DNA of 64,000 nt from the NCBI GenBank assembly GCA_032358165.1, contig JAALGY010000011.1:372001-436000 (forward strand). Reading direction: 5' to 3'. The notes beneath the pieces were generated by a model. The model saw nothing but the letters and a program-made list of their open reading frames with translations. It was not told the origin of the DNA and searched no databases. The position numbers and the translations under genes are program-made. This document shows, in pieces, positions 34,941-47,243 of this stretch; position 1 is the first letter of the stretch; every line of letters begins with the position of its first letter. This DNA is from Diplosphaera chodatii. Its lineage: Eukaryota; Chlorophyta; Trebouxiophyceae; Prasiolales; Stichococcaceae.

Positions 34941-37638
34941 CACCTCATCGAAGCCGTCGCTGGGCGCGCCCCTCAGATGCCACCGCACGTGCGGCACGGC
35001 GCACTGCACCTCCAGCAGGGTGTCTGCCGTCCTGGGCCACGGCTCGCTGTCTGGCCGCTCGCACCAGAGGTGCCGCAGGCTGACGCAGCCCCGCAGGGCC
35101 GGTATCACCTCGTTCGGCACGATCCTGCAGGACGCAACCCAACGCACGGTCGGTGCAGCAGCAGCTCTCTGCTTGGGAAACACTAGCGCCCACATTGAGG
35201 TGCGGGAGCACAGGCCGACTTTCTGTCACAAGGTCATCAGAGGGTTCAGGGTTTCAGCCCACAGGAAATCGTTGTGGCTGAGGTCGAGGATGACGAGGCG
35301 CGGCATGGCCACAGCGACAAATGCCAGGGGGGGCGTTCCCAGCCAATTGTGACGCAGCCGGAGCTCCGTCAGCTGCCCGAAAACCCTACAGTGCGACAGC
35401 TCCGCCACGCCGCAGTCGGTGATGTGCAGTTGCCGAAGTGCATCGAAGCCGTCCAGTCCTGCGCAGCAGATCAACACACAAGATACGTTTGCAGGACAAC
35501 TGCACACAGCTGCACCATTCTCTGAGAGGCACACACCTATGGGCAGCACACACACCTATGAGGATCTTGCCGTGCCTGAACTTGCCTTCACAGGCCGAAA
35601 AGTGCAGCCTGCGTCGGGTCAGCAGTTCATGGTAGGACACCTGCTGACCAGCAGATTTCTGCGAGCAAGTTGCTGCGGCCTTTTTGCAACAGGTCGGTGG
35701 CCATATGGAGGCACCAGCAGCTGCAATTCAACCCCTGAGATGCACCTGCTCAGCTGGCGCATGGTGGTCAGCATTGCAAGAGCAGCTGGTGTGAGCTTCA
35801 TATCCCGCAGCATCAGCTCGTGCATGCCTGCGAGCCGCGGCAAGGGTGAGCGAGCGTGTTGTGCAGCTGCATGCATGCCTGGCTGCTGCTGCCTCAGCTA
35901 GCCTGGACGTCAGCCAGCCTCACCCTGTCCCGCGAGCCGGAGCCTCAACACTGCATGCGCACCTGTGAGCGCCGCCACAGCAGGCGGCAGGCTGGGCGTA
36001 TCGATGTCCAGCTGACGCAACCCCGTCAGCGCAGCCACAGTAGCTGGCAGCAGCGGCGGGTCGGGTTCAGTGCAAAAATCCTCGCTGTAAAGGCCCAGCG
36101 ACGTCAGGCTGGTCAGCGCTGAGATCGCATCTGTCAGGGGTGCCGTCACAACATTCTGCAGGCGCAGCCGCGCCAACCGCTGCAGCGCTGTAATGCTGCT
36201 GCACAGCCCACCTGCACATGCACCGTGGAAAACCTGACACCTGTGGGCGACCGTCTGCAAGTGCGCACATGTTGCGGGACATCGTGTCAGCTGCAGGGAA
36301 CAAGTGTCCATCTGTGCATGGCACATTATTTAATTGAAAAGCATGAGGACGCACCCCAGTCAACGCATGCATCCCCGTTTGTGTCAAGCACTTCCAAGCT
36401 CGTCAGCTGTGTGCAGCTGAACAGTGCTGGCGGGATGCTAGCCTTGTTGGGCACATGATTTGTGTTTGGTCGTGCACTCAACCCCAGGGAGCATGCCTGT
36501 TCAGCAGAGCACAATGGAGCACATTAGGGAATGTCGAATCCAAGAAGGTCGTGGCCGAGATGCACAGCCCAAATGCATCACTGCCACTAAGCAGCACAAC
36601 CTGCAAACGGTTGCTGCGGCACCTGCAGAGCTGGCAGCGCCAAGAACAGGCGGTTGAGCGTGTCGGTTGTAACAGGTGGGCTGATGCCGTGGATGTGCAG
36701 CCTGATGAGCCCACCCAGCAGCTTCACGTGCAACTGCAAGAAGCGACACACCTTGAGCAGCTCTCAGCGCTTTGGCAGCTTACAGCTCCCCTGCACCAGC
36801 TAGTGCGTGTTGCGCACAAACAGTCATGGACAGAGGTGATGATGGCCAGCCGATGGACTAGCATGCGATGTTGCAACCCACCAGCCATTTACTGTCAATC
36901 GACAGGTTGACGGGCAACTCTACATGCAGTTCTGCGAGCGCAGGTGCTGCTGCAAATGCCAGCAACAGCGTCTGCAGCTTGCCATCGATGACTCGGTCCT
37001 GTAATATTTCCTCCTCTTCCGGCACCGCACCCTGCAACAACAGGCACCTGTGGTTGCCACAGCGCAACAGAGCGCATGCCAGCTGTCCCTCCAGCACCCA
37101 GGTCTGCTCTTGCTCTCGCTCGCACACTGCAACTGTGCACGACCCATCCACTGTTCTGCAGCTGCCAATGTAGCTGCAGGTCTGCAGCTGCCAATGTACA
37201 CACCTCAATCCGCAGTGACTGTTGGGCACAGCGGCGTGATGTCAGCCAGTGCAGGGCATGAACTCCAACCGTGCCGTCGCTCTCAGGTTCTTGAGGGTAT
37301 GACAGCTGAACGCGAGGGTAATACACAGTCGCCCACATGTCGGGGCGCTGCAGCAGCTGGTTCCATGCCTTGCAGACCTCTGCAGCCCTGAGCCTGAGCA
37401 AGCACCACAGGGCTGCTGAAGTGGGCGGCACGCAGGCTGGTAGGCTGTGCACCTCAACAACTTTGGAAGGGCCACAGGTGCTATCATGCAAGCATGCTTA
37501 CCGTTTTCCCTGCGGGATCAGCAGCAACACATGGCGCAGCAGATCGTCGCCCAGCTGCTGGATGCCGGCAGCCCGTTGTGCCGGAGGGGGTGTTGCCGCA
37601 ATCGCAGCATTTGAACGCCTGGAGCTGGCCAGTTTCAT
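34932..37638 (-). CDS. F-box/LRR protein U6, intact, 500 aa
   Basis: Exons 5' to 3': 37638-37502, 37393-37204, 37031-36882, 36733-36623, 36496-36355, 36211-35963, 35827-35746, 35608-35556, 35458-35263 and 35124-34932. All phases agree and all donors are GT. The start MKLASSRRSNAAIAATPPP is a basic, disordered leader before IQQLGDDLLRHVLLLIPQGK. Exon 3 has an acidic insert (VPEEEEILQDR) not seen in other copies. Exons 6, 7 and 9 carry the Leu-rich units (RLARLRLQNVVTAPL, ELMLRDMKLTPAALAML, LRQLHITDCGVAEL). The last exon reads IVPNEVIPALRGCVSLRHLW and ends FDEVQQ. Same architecture as U4, with the most diverged exon 2 tail (TSRRCAQQSLRIE). Confidence 0.83.
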
Positions 37639-38424
37639 CAGTTTCAGGAGCTCTACGTGTCATAACCCAGCTGCATAGGCCAGCTGATCAGAAATGGGGT
37701 CCAACTTGCGGCGCGACGCAACAGATGTATGTGTGCTTGCGTAGAGCTTCTGTGACAGCGACCGCAGTCTGCCAACAGCTTTATCTGCTCACGCTGAAGA
37801 CGAGGCTGCAGACAATTGGCTGATCACAACATTCACACCGCCAGCATGATGCTGATCATGTGGTCGCCCCGACAGCAGCTGTGACCATCGAGCACGAAGC
37901 CATAGCTGGTAGTTCAAGCTAAGGAGGCGGTCTGGGATTAGCAGATTGGTCGATTGCCACTTTGCCAGTCGTCAGCTGTGGCGCTGTCGGCATGCACTGC
38001 TGAATCTGCCGGGGGGTGGGTTGGTGAGGACGTGAGGACCAGTGCTCCTGTATGTCGAACACATGCAACAGCAGAGTGGCTCAGGTGGCTTGTCAACATC
38101 ATTATCTGGTCGACGTGCCGTACATCATGATCATACCTCAGTGTGTGTACTTTTACAATGCATGCACTCCAGCATCAAGCAGGCAGATGAAAGCCGTGCA
38201 TGGCGGCGCCCAATCTGACCGCAGATAGGTTCAGCAACCAAGCAAAGTGCATCAGAGCCACAAAACCACAGCAGGAGACTGATGTGTGCAACTGGACCTG
38301 ACTCCCGGTTGCATCTGAGCAAGGCACACTAACTGATGTCACCATAGTGACGGCCTTTGCCCAAGCTCTGCTGAGGGGTGTGCTTCACCAAGCAAGCTGG
38401 CCATCTGCGCACAGCAGCTTGCGA
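37639..38424. other. Spacer between units U6 and U7
   Basis: No exon was found. The last 80 bp before U7 resemble the DNA downstream of U5, in line with a U5/U7 block duplication. Confidence 0.45.
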
Positions 38425-41092
38425 TCAGCAGGGTTCCAGCGGATTGACGTCAAGAGGGTCCGGCCCAAAAACCGCTTCGTTCAGGTGCCAGCGCACGCGC
38501 GGCACGGCACGCTGCACCTCGAACAAGTCGTCCACCGTCTGAGAAGACAAGCGATCCCCAGAACTGCCGCACCACACATGTCGCAAGCTCATGCAGCGCT
38601 GCAGATCTTCAGCCAGATTGGTGGGCACTGCCCATCTGCGAGGTCAGGTCAAAGCATGTCTCAGGGCTGGGGCGTGCTGACATTCACAGCGGGGTGCTGT
38701 GAATGCATAACAATGAATTGCAAGGCGCAGAGTGCTGACACATGTCTGTTGTGCCGCACCCGTCATCGCTGTAGCTGCGACTCAGGTCGAGAGTGACGAG
38801 CTGCGGCATGGATGCGGCCACAAAGGCAAAGATAGCCATGCTAACCCCGACCCATTCATTTAAATGCAGAGCTGTCACTTGTTGCAGAGTTCTGCAGGCC
38901 GACAACTGCTTCACACCACAGCCGCCCAAGTGCAACTCCTGCAATGCTGTGCATCCGTCTAGACCTGCACGGCAACAACAAAATGCAACACACTCGTGCA
39001 AGGTGCTGCACACATCTCCGACACGACTACTGTATGGTTGAAGGATGGCACGGACCGCAAATGAAGCTCACACCTTGCAGGAGCTTGCCATGCTGGAAGC
39101 CGCCAGCATCAGGGGCCTTGGAGTTCGTTACTGAAGACAAGTGCAGCCTGTACCAGCAGTCGCAGGAATCACCCTTGAAATCAGCCACGTTCGTGGGGCA
39201 GGCCAACACCAGATTGCAGAGCAAAGACAGGTATGCCTAGACAGAAGCACTGACGACACATGCTAACACAGGGCAATTGCAGACAGTTGGGGTTCACCTG
39301 GTCAGCTGCTGCATGGCACTCAACTTCGCCAGGTCTGCCACCAGGACATCCATGTCACGCAGCGTCAGGACACGTATGCCTGCAGACACGAAGCAATGCC
39401 GCATGTGCCACTCGTTCGTATGCAGACAGTGCCTATTGAACTCAGGTATCCCAATTTGCTGCTGCCTGGCTTAGGCTCAGGCATGCACACCTATCAGAGC
39501 CTCCACAGCAGATGGCAGATGGCATCCATTAATGTCCAGTTCCTGTAAGCCAGTCAGCGCAGCTGCAGCAGCTGGCAGCGGCGGCAAAACGCCAGGATCA
39601 CTGTACCATATGCTGTACAGACCGATTGAAGTCAAGTTAGCAAGTGCCGAAATTTCGACCGTCAACGTTCTTGATGTAACATGCTGCAGGCGCAGCTGCT
39701 TCAGTTGCTGCAGTGCTGTGATGCCGTCTGACAGCCCACCTGCGCCGCACCAAACCACCTCCTTGCAACAAATACACATGGCTGCACCCATTCGTCAGAT
39801 TAGGATGTGGGTCCTGGCTGCTTCAACATGCACAGGTCTGTACCCATGTCCCAAGAGATCGCAGGACAGCTCACCCCAGTCCATACAGTCCCCAAAATAG
39901 TGCTCATAGATCTCGAGGCTCGTCAGTTGTGTGCAGGCGTACAGCGCTGTTGGCACGCCAGCCTTGCTTTCAGGTTCTTCATTGTACGCTGTCATGGTTA
40001 GCATGCATGCCTTGCAAGGAACATCACACGTATCAGCTTGGGTGTTCCGTGTCAACATCAGACAGTTTTCCTTTGAATTGATGTTTCGCCCTCAAGCATA
40101 CTAGGACATTGCTGTACCCGCAGTGCTGGCAGCGCTGCAAATAGGCCATTCAGCATACTCGTCGTCATTGGTGGGACGACACCATACAATCTCAGCTGCG
40201 TCAGCCCGCCCAACAGCTTGACGTGAGACTGCAGCGTAGCGTGGCAAAGGTGAAATGGGTGTGTGTGTGTGTGTGTGTCATGCTATGGCATCAGCGTTTG
40301 AGCATGGTGATGACTGAGCATGTTTCGTTTCGGGCCCTTCAAGCGGAATGCAAAGTCCGGGTGGAGCTCACCACGGTACTGCTGAAGATATCTAAGCGCC
40401 GTTGCAGATGCACGTGCAGCTCTACCAGCGCCGGCGCTGCTGCAAAGGCCAGCATTAGCATCTGGAACTGGCCGTCAACCCGTTCGGCCGGGGAACGTCC
40501 AACCTCTCTGTCCCCCTGTCCCTGCACACAAGACCACGCGTTTTGCAGATCTGAGCAAACAGTTGGATCTGTGGCTGTTCCTTCCACGTAAGCTCATGCA
40601 GGCAAGCAATGGGATGCGCATTAGTTACCACATCCAACCAACAACCTGAAACCACAGAGCACGAGTGGCGCGGCTGCGTGACGTAAGCCAGTGCCGGGCG
40701 TCCAGGTCAATGTTGTCGTCTTTCTCAAGGTCCGTAGGGTGCTCTAGCCGCCTGCGGGGGTACTCCACGGTGGTCCACATGTCGGGGCGCCGCAGCAGCT
40801 GCTTCCATGCCTTGCACACTTCCGCTGCTCTGAGCCTGCGCGGTAAGCTTCGAGGGGCTGAAGCTGACTCCTTTGATGCTGCAGGATTGTCCCAGATGCA
40901 TCACGACCTTGCAGGACCGCGGATGTTTGGGCGGCACCATAAAGTTTACCTCTGTCCCTGCGGGATCAGCAACAGTATGCGGCACAACAGGTCATTGCCC
41001 AGCTGCTGGATGCCCATGGACCGTGCCATGGCACCGTGTTGCTGTTGCGCAGGCCCTTCTGTTGCTGCTGATGCTTGACCTAAACATTCCAT
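38425..41092 (-). CDS. F-box/LRR protein U7, intact, 516 aa
   Basis: Exons 5' to 3': 41092-40950, 40835-40646, 40521-40372, 40228-40118, 40010-39875, 39739-39491, 39379-39298, 39147-39074, 38964-38760 and 38635-38425. Phases agree and all donors are GT. The start gives MECLGQASAATEGPAQQQHG before IQQLGNDLLCRILLLIPQGQ. Exon 8 is 21 nt longer than in most copies (SSVTNSKAPDAGGFQHG). Exon 4 ends AALPALR and the following intron holds a GT dinucleotide tract near 40259. The C-terminal exon reads LAEDLQRCMSLRHVWC and ends LDVNPLEPC. The protein resembles U5 along its length. Confidence 0.83.
40259..40278. repeat. GT microsatellite in an intron of U7
   Basis: Nine to ten uninterrupted GT units lie between exons 3 and 4 of U7. 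Confidence 0.85.
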
Positions 41093-41339
41093 CACCTGGC
41101 CAACCGAGTGCAGTACACGAGCCTGCGCCAAAAGAGTTGTAGATCACACAACAAAGACTGCTGGGCAGGGCAGCGCAGTGAATCTGCAGGGCGTGCATTC
41201 CTGGAGTTTCACCCTGCCTCCCCAGCAGCTCGAGCGTTGAGCCTCCTTTGTCAACAGTGAAGATGTTGTACGGAGATTCCGCAAGCTGGTGACGTGTTGC
41301 TGACTAGGCGCCTCGGTGGGCCAACATTGGGAGAGTCAG

Positions 41340-42807
41340 CAGGCGGTGCTGTCAAAACATCCCGCAGGTGCAGCCGTGCCAGTCGTTGCAGCGCTGTGAT
41401 GCCGTCTGACATGTCCCCTGCACCACACAAGCGCAGCTGCTTGCAGCAGCATCTCGATGCATGCGTCGAATTTCTCATCATGCAAACGGCGCATGCTATC
41501 GGATGAAGCGAATTGGAACATCATCACCTACACTTTCACCTCAACACACTCCAACAGAGCAGAGACACTCACCCCAGTCCATGCACTGCTCTTCGTCGGC
41601 ATCGTATATTTCCAGGCGCGTCAGCTGTGTGCAGGTGTACAGCGCGGGAGGGACGCCAGCCAGCTCTTCGCCACCATTGCCTTCATGTGCGAACATGCTC
41701 ACCGCGCATGCCTTCAACAGGAACACCACGTGAGCCTGTCAGGGTGTGCCGAGTGCTGCATTGGAATGCCTTGAGCTGACCACCTGGTGCAATGTTTACA
41801 ACCAGCAGACCACACGACTGCACCCTCAATGCTGTAAAGACCTGCAGCACCTGCAGAGCTGGCAGTGCCGATAACAGGCTGTCGAGGGCATCGGTTGTGA
41901 CTGGCGGGCTGATACCGTTGAGCTCCAAGTTTGTCAACCCAGCCAGCAGGCCTACATGACACTGCAGCAGCACACCCACTGTCAGGTGCAGCCTGCTTTC
42001 TGCCATGCGTTAGTCCAGCATGGAATGCTGTACAAGCGTGCATCAGCGCAATCGTGGGCAGTCAACCTCCAACAGGTACAGGAGTAGCGTGTAGTGAACG
42101 CTCACCAAGCTGTTACCCGCAATTCTCAGCTGGCCGGGCAGATACAATCGTAAGTCCACTAGCACAGATGCTGCTGCAAAGGCCAGCATCAGCATCTGAA
42201 ACTTGCCATCAATATAGCGCTGTCTAGCACTGGCATCGTGTTCCCCACCCTGCAGCCACAGAAATGCATTGAACCCCCTGCCATACAGCGCTCAGCAAGC
42301 GGCAGCTCACGGTGTGGCGATGCTGGCACGGATCATGCCGCAAAGCACACGTGACAGCTCTCAACGCGCGTCCGGGCTACCTGAACCTGCAGCGATTGTG
42401 TGGCGCGGCTGCGTGACGTCAGCCAGCGCAGGATGTGCACATCAATTTTGGAATCGATGCCGGTGAGCAGATCATCCGCCAGCTGCTTGGGTGGGTATAC
42501 CACGGTAGTCCACATGTCGGGGCGCCGCAGCAGCTGGTTCCATGCCCTGCACACCTCCGCCGCCCTGAGCCTGCGCCAGCACCACACAGCTGACGAGTGA
42601 TTGACGAACAGGCCACAGGCTGTGCTACAGCATTTACAAGCGTGGCATCACGGGTGCACTAGGCCGAGGTTCCCACCTTTGTCCCTGTGGGATCAGCAGC
42701 AGCACGCGGCCCAGCAGGTCGTTGCCGAGCTGCTGGATGCCGGCGCACTTCTGTGCTGGGCTGGTGGCCGCAGGAGCTGCTGTTCTTGCACGCTTGGGTC
42801 GTGCCAT
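41340..42807 (-). pseudogene. F-box/LRR unit U8, truncated at the 3' end
   Basis: The start MARPKRARTAAPAATSPAQK and the F-box IQQLGNDLLGRVLLLIPQGQ are intact, and exons 2-5 are present (RLRAAEVCRAWNQLLRRPDM; FQMLMLAFAAA; LTNLELNGISPPVTT; VPPALYTCTQLTRLEIYD). Exon 6 begins normally (MSDGITALQRLARLHLRDVL) but homology stops after TAPPAD near 41340, and exons 7-10 are absent. The sequence beyond the break matches DNA upstream of U5, so the 5' flank of U7 was joined directly to the middle of U8. It could still make a protein of F-box plus half the LRR region, but it is better read as a truncated copy. Confidence 0.75.
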
Positions 42808-43868
42808 CGCCTTTTCAGCCAGCTGTTGTACAGCCTTGGCGGCGAGCAAAACGGGCGGAGCAGGTACCGACGTGTTTCAGCTGCGGCACAATACTGGCGC
42901 ACTGATGATAGCCTAGCTGCTTGGCCGACAGCTCTGATGTGGGCACTGTCAACGAGACTGCAGGCTACTCGCTGCTGCTGTATATCTGAATGCGCACATG
43001 ATGCTGACTGGCCGGTTCAAGATGCACAGGTTCGTCACTGTGATCTGGCTGCGATCACCACAAAGGTTACTTGACCACAGAGGATGGGTGGCGCCCTAGC
43101 TGATAGTGCAAGTGTGGGACGTGAGGTAGACAGCGGACCTTGATTCTGAACTGTTGAAAGTTGAAAGTACGACGCAAAGCGCCTCGATTAGGAGGAACTG
43201 CACGGTGAGACGATGAGCACGGACATGTCCAAATTTGGATGCAATGCCCACATGCTGCAGGGTGTGCTGACGAGAACTGAGGCAGTGGTGTTCCATTGTG
43301 CACCTAGGAAGCCATTGCATGTCTCTAGCTGTTGTCTCTATTTCTCAATTGGTGAAAGTCACGTCGTGAACAGTCGTGAACACACTTCTGCATCGTGCCA
43401 ACCACTGACAAGCGTGGCACCGAACCCAGAGGGCAACCGAAAGAACTCGAAGACCGGAATGTGGAGGTTTTTCACGGGCACGGGCAAGTGCCTGACGCTA
43501 GCCTCGAAAATCACCTAGGTAGGTCCGTGCAGCCCAGCACAGGACTGCAGCGGACGTGCATGCGAGTCGGACTGTCGGGCTGACGCACGGTACGTGATTC
43601 GCGTTCCATTCTTAGGTTGTAGGGCCGCGAGCGGGCGACTTGCTCGTTACATTCCGGTCTTAAACACTGTGCAGCATTGCCCTTCAGGGTAGCAGACTAG
43701 CTGTTTGACAGGGGCATTTGGCTCCTCCATGCGCGTGGAGAGTAGAATCCAACGTAGAATCCAACAACACCACCCACTTGCCTTGGTACTCAGAAGGGCC
43801 TCCACTCAGCTCCAGTGGGCGGATACAATATGCAGCCTGGCCACGGAAGCTTGCGAACCCTACATCCA
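42808..43868. other. Spacer between units U8 and U9
   Basis: This 1.06-kb stretch has no recognisable exon. It contains a 12-bp direct duplication (GTAGAATCCAAC twice) near 43742. It is the presumed upstream region of U8 and 3' region of U9. Confidence 0.4.
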
Positions 43869-45013
43869 TCAGTCGTCCTCAAACTCATCGCCCGGCGGCC
43901 GGCGCAGGTGCCAGTGCACGCGCGGCACTGCGCGCTGCACCTCCATCAGGTCGTCCGTCACTTGGTGAGGTAGGCACTTGCGGGGCCGGCACCACAGATG
44001 CCGCAGGCTGATGCAGCTCCGCAAGGCTCCAATCAGCTCGTTGGGCACTACCATTGTTCTGCACAAGCAAAACCCGGCACATCTGGTGGCGTGCCAGCTC
44101 ATAACAGTGCAAACGTCATCAAGTTGACAGGGCGCTGAACACACACAATCAGTCTGCAACAGGCTACCCCAGACCAATGGCGCTCAGGTCAAGAGTGACG
44201 AGCTGCGGCATGGCCTCCGCCACAAATGTAAGGATGGACATGCCAACCCCCTCCCATTGCAAACGCAGCTCTGTCAGTCGTCGCAAAGCCCTGCATGCCA
44301 ACCACTGTTCCACGCCGCAGCCGCTCAACCGTGAAAACCGCAACTGCTGCAATGCCGTACATCCGTCCAGACCTGCGCAACAACAGCAAGGTGCACAGCG
44401 AGCTTACGACATGCATGCTTGCACATCCGCAAGACGCCTGTATGTTTGTTGCTGGAAAAGCTTTGCGGATCCAGCACAAACCTTTAAGAACCTCGCCATG
44501 CTGAAAGTCATCATCCACATCGCATAAGCGCAGTCTACACCAGGAGTTTGATATGCAAACTTGCATATTAGGTATGTTCATAGGACTGACTAGTGCCGTG
44601 TTGTAAAAGAGTGACAAGCTGTGTCCAGAGCAAAGGATTGACGATCGCAAACAGCATGTGGGCATGCACCTGCTTAGGTGGGGCATACCACTCAACTTCG
44701 CCATATCTGACAGCGTGATGTCCATTTCTCGCAGCGTCAGATCGTGTAGGCCTACACACAACAATTCGCATATGCGACTCCAGCCATGTGCAAGCAGCAC
44801 CTATCATGCCTCACCTAGCTCACGTGTCAACAGACTGAATTCAAATGCCTCTTCAAAGTTCTTCTCGGTTATTGCACACCTGTCAGCGCCGCCAGAGTAG
44901 ACGGCACACGGCCATCAATGTCCAATTGCTTCAGCTTGGTCAGCGCAGCTGCAGCGGCTGGTAGCAACGTGGCCCTACGGTGATCACTGTACAGACCGAT
45001 GGAGGTCAAGCTT
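43869..45013 (-). pseudogene. F-box/LRR unit U9, 3' half-gene left of the inversion
   Basis: Only the 3' half of exon 6 (from SLTSIGLYSDHRR to LAALTG, about 45013-44880) and exons 7-10 are present on this strand. Exon 7 reads DLTLREMDITLSDMAKLSGM, exon 8 DVDDDFQHGEVLKG, exon 9 LDGCTALQQLRFSRLSGCGV, and exon 10 VVPNELIGALRSCISLRHLW ending GDEFEDD. Splice sites are good, including the phase-2 donor of exon 9 (GG/GTAGCC). The half-gene stops exactly at AAGCTT at 45008-45013. Its missing 5' half fits U11 on the plus strand, in frame at the same codons. I therefore read U9 plus U11 as one gene split by inversion. Confidence 0.8.
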
Positions 45014-45029
45014 GACCTCCATCGGTCTG
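44992..45029. repeat. 38-bp perfect palindrome at the head-to-head junction
   Basis: The half CAGACCGATGGAGGTCAAG is followed directly by its reverse complement; the centre is AAGCTT at 45008-45013. Each arm is the start of an exon 6 3' half (LTSIGL codons), one on each strand. Confidence 0.95.
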
Positions 45030-45964
45030 AAGGGCGGCTGCTCGTACCCTCAGATCGGCATTTCCTCGCCGCTGCCTGCCGCTGCAGCTGGGTTAACTGG
45101 GTTGAAGGAACTGGACGTCGATGGGTGTCGCGTGCCGCCTGCTTTGGAGGCGCTCACAGGTGTGCTTCGGATAAGCAAAGTCACAAGGGGCAACTTGCAG
45201 TGATTGTGTTGATTTACTAGCCCGGCGAGGCTTGGGCGGCGTTGCTTTGCACATGGTCAGCGTGGCAACACGCAACGGTGTTTTGTGCAGGCCTACACAC
45301 ATTGACTCTGCGAGAGGTGGAATTCATGCCGGCGGATGTGGCAAAGTTCAGTGCCATGCGCCACCTGACCAGGTGCATGCCCACATGCTGGTCGCATTTG
45401 TTGGTACATCTTGTCTGGGCACATCTGCCACACTTTTGTAAGTGGTGCTGATAGGTCCTCTGCATATGGCCAGTGTGCAAGCATGCTTCCTGAAACTGCT
45501 GGTGCAGGCTGTGCTTGTACGAAGTCAGAGGGAGCTTTCAGCAACGGGACGAAGAGTTCCTTCACATTTCCATCCCTGCGGTCGTGGCCGACACCATGCC
45601 ACAGCTTGTCGACCTCGACATCAGCGACAACAACTGGAGGTGGGCCACTGCAGTGTACTTGTCGCAGAATCAGCAACGGCCAGTAGCCTTTCTGGTGTTG
45701 CTGTGACAATCGGCCGCGCTGTCTTTCGGCCAGCACGCCTCCATCTCAAACGTGCAGCGGTTTGCACTGTGCAGGTCGACCGTCCCGGCCAGCGAAGTGA
45801 TTGAAATACTGCGGCGCTTCGTCAGCCTGCGGCACATGTGGTGCACCAGAATGATTTTTCAGGAGGCGGACGGCCTGATGGAGGTGCAGCGCGCCGTGCC
45901 ACACGTGCGGTGGTGCGGAGGCAGCTTGCCGGGCGTCGACTTCGACCAAGGAGACCGAGGATAG
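45008..45964 (+). pseudogene. F-box/LRR unit U10, 3' half-gene right of the first junction
   Basis: Read on the plus strand: exon 6 3' half (45008-45159, SLTSIGLKGGCSYPQ to LEALTG), exon 7 (45291-45372, TLTLREVEFMPADVAKFSAM), a fused exon 8/9 (45508-45639) and exon 10 (45775-45964, VPASEVIEILRRFVSLRHMW ending DFDQGDRG). Exon 8 (EVRGSFQQ) runs straight, in frame, into the last third of exon 9 (ISIPAVVADTMPQLVDLDIS). Intron 8 and the LDGCTALRQL part of exon 9 are therefore deleted. Its 5' half matches U12 on the minus strand. Confidence 0.78.
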
Positions 45965-47243
45965 AGGTCGTACTTGCAAATGACCGTGGCCAGGCTGCTG
46001 TGCGGGATCCGCTTGCAGCCGCTCCTTCCCAGTGCGTGGCTGCTCTAGATGGATAGTTTGCCGAGTCAGCTAGCTGCATGAACGAATCAGCTGTCCTCTT
46101 CAGCCTGCCAGCTACTCTGAGTTGATGCGGCTGTAGACGATTTATATGGGTGGCACCTTGATCGGTCGACCGCATGTAGCTGGCGTGCATGCACGACAAT
46201 GGTAGTTGTGTTCGTACTTGATCACACTGACGAGATCGCGTCCGCTCCCTTGGTCAAATGGGCACCACTGCTGTGCGGACTTGCTTTCCAGCCCATGAAG
46301 ACACACGCTCGACTGGCGTGGCACCTCACACGCAGGCCATGCGCTATGATGCACTGCAAAAAAAAGTGTGTATTTCTAGGGGTAGTCAAAGCACCAGTTA
46401 GTTAAAGAAGAGCTGTTTAATCACCCCTAGTATATGCATAACCGCTTGGCTCCCAATAGCTTGGCGCCTACCGTACACTGTGCTGTGGCACAGTGTCCTG
46501 CGCCACGCCCTGCAAATTTGGATTGCACAACCATGCGCATGCTGTCAAGCATGCTTTCGCTCTGGTGATTGCTCACTCGTTGCCTGGAAATGCCACTGTG
46601 CACGTCCGTGGACATGGTGAATTGCAGCCAAGCTGTTGCCCACCGCACCCCACACGTTAATGCCGCTACACCATGCGGCCATGCTTAGAATGTCTGCAAG
46701 CAGCAGGACGTGCAACTCGGCCCCCTGCTCTCCTGTCTTGAAAGCCTGGAAGCCCACGGCACGACCTTGATCTACCGTGTAACGTTGGCAGAGGTCAGGA
46801 TTGTGACCTGCTGATGGTCGTGGCCACTCGGCATGGCCTGCGGCGTGGTGCATCACCCGCGAGTGCTGCTCAAGCGCGCGGTTGCTGCACGCGGCACAAC
46901 AGTATGCTGCGTTGCCTGGTGGATTGCGCGCAGGTTGGAGAATGGAGATAGCTCACAGCTGATCATGCGATTGTGCAAATTCGATGCACGTGCCGCATGT
47001 GCATTGAGCATTGCAGCACGAGGTGTGGCGAGTGAAGCATTGATGCCTTGCCTTCAATGCACAAACGCATATGTGTGATATAGCTTATGATGTATGAAGT
47101 GTGGCGTTGAACGTCCATGCAAGGCGGGGCGGCTAGCTGTCAGTGTGCAGGAACACATGATCTGTGGCACCACAGCGGGCGTGTAGGATAACAGCTCCCC
47201 CGTCAACTGGAGCTTTGGACCCGGTGTGGTGCACAGCTTTGCA
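45965..47243. other. Spacer inside the inverted segment
   Basis: No coding exon was seen. It lies between the 3' end of U10 and the ATG of U11. After un-flipping the segment it would sit between the stop of one array gene and the start of the next, like other array spacers. A weak inverted pair (CTAGGGGT near 46375, ACCCCTAG near 46425) is present. Confidence 0.4.

Noticed and set aside
46370..46435. A tiny MITE with CTAGGGGT ends
   Set aside because: The arms match for only about eight bases and no target duplication is evident.
45965..47243. A hidden gene between U10 and U11
   Set aside because: Open frames are short, without splice support. The length and position match ordinary array spacers once the inversion is undone.
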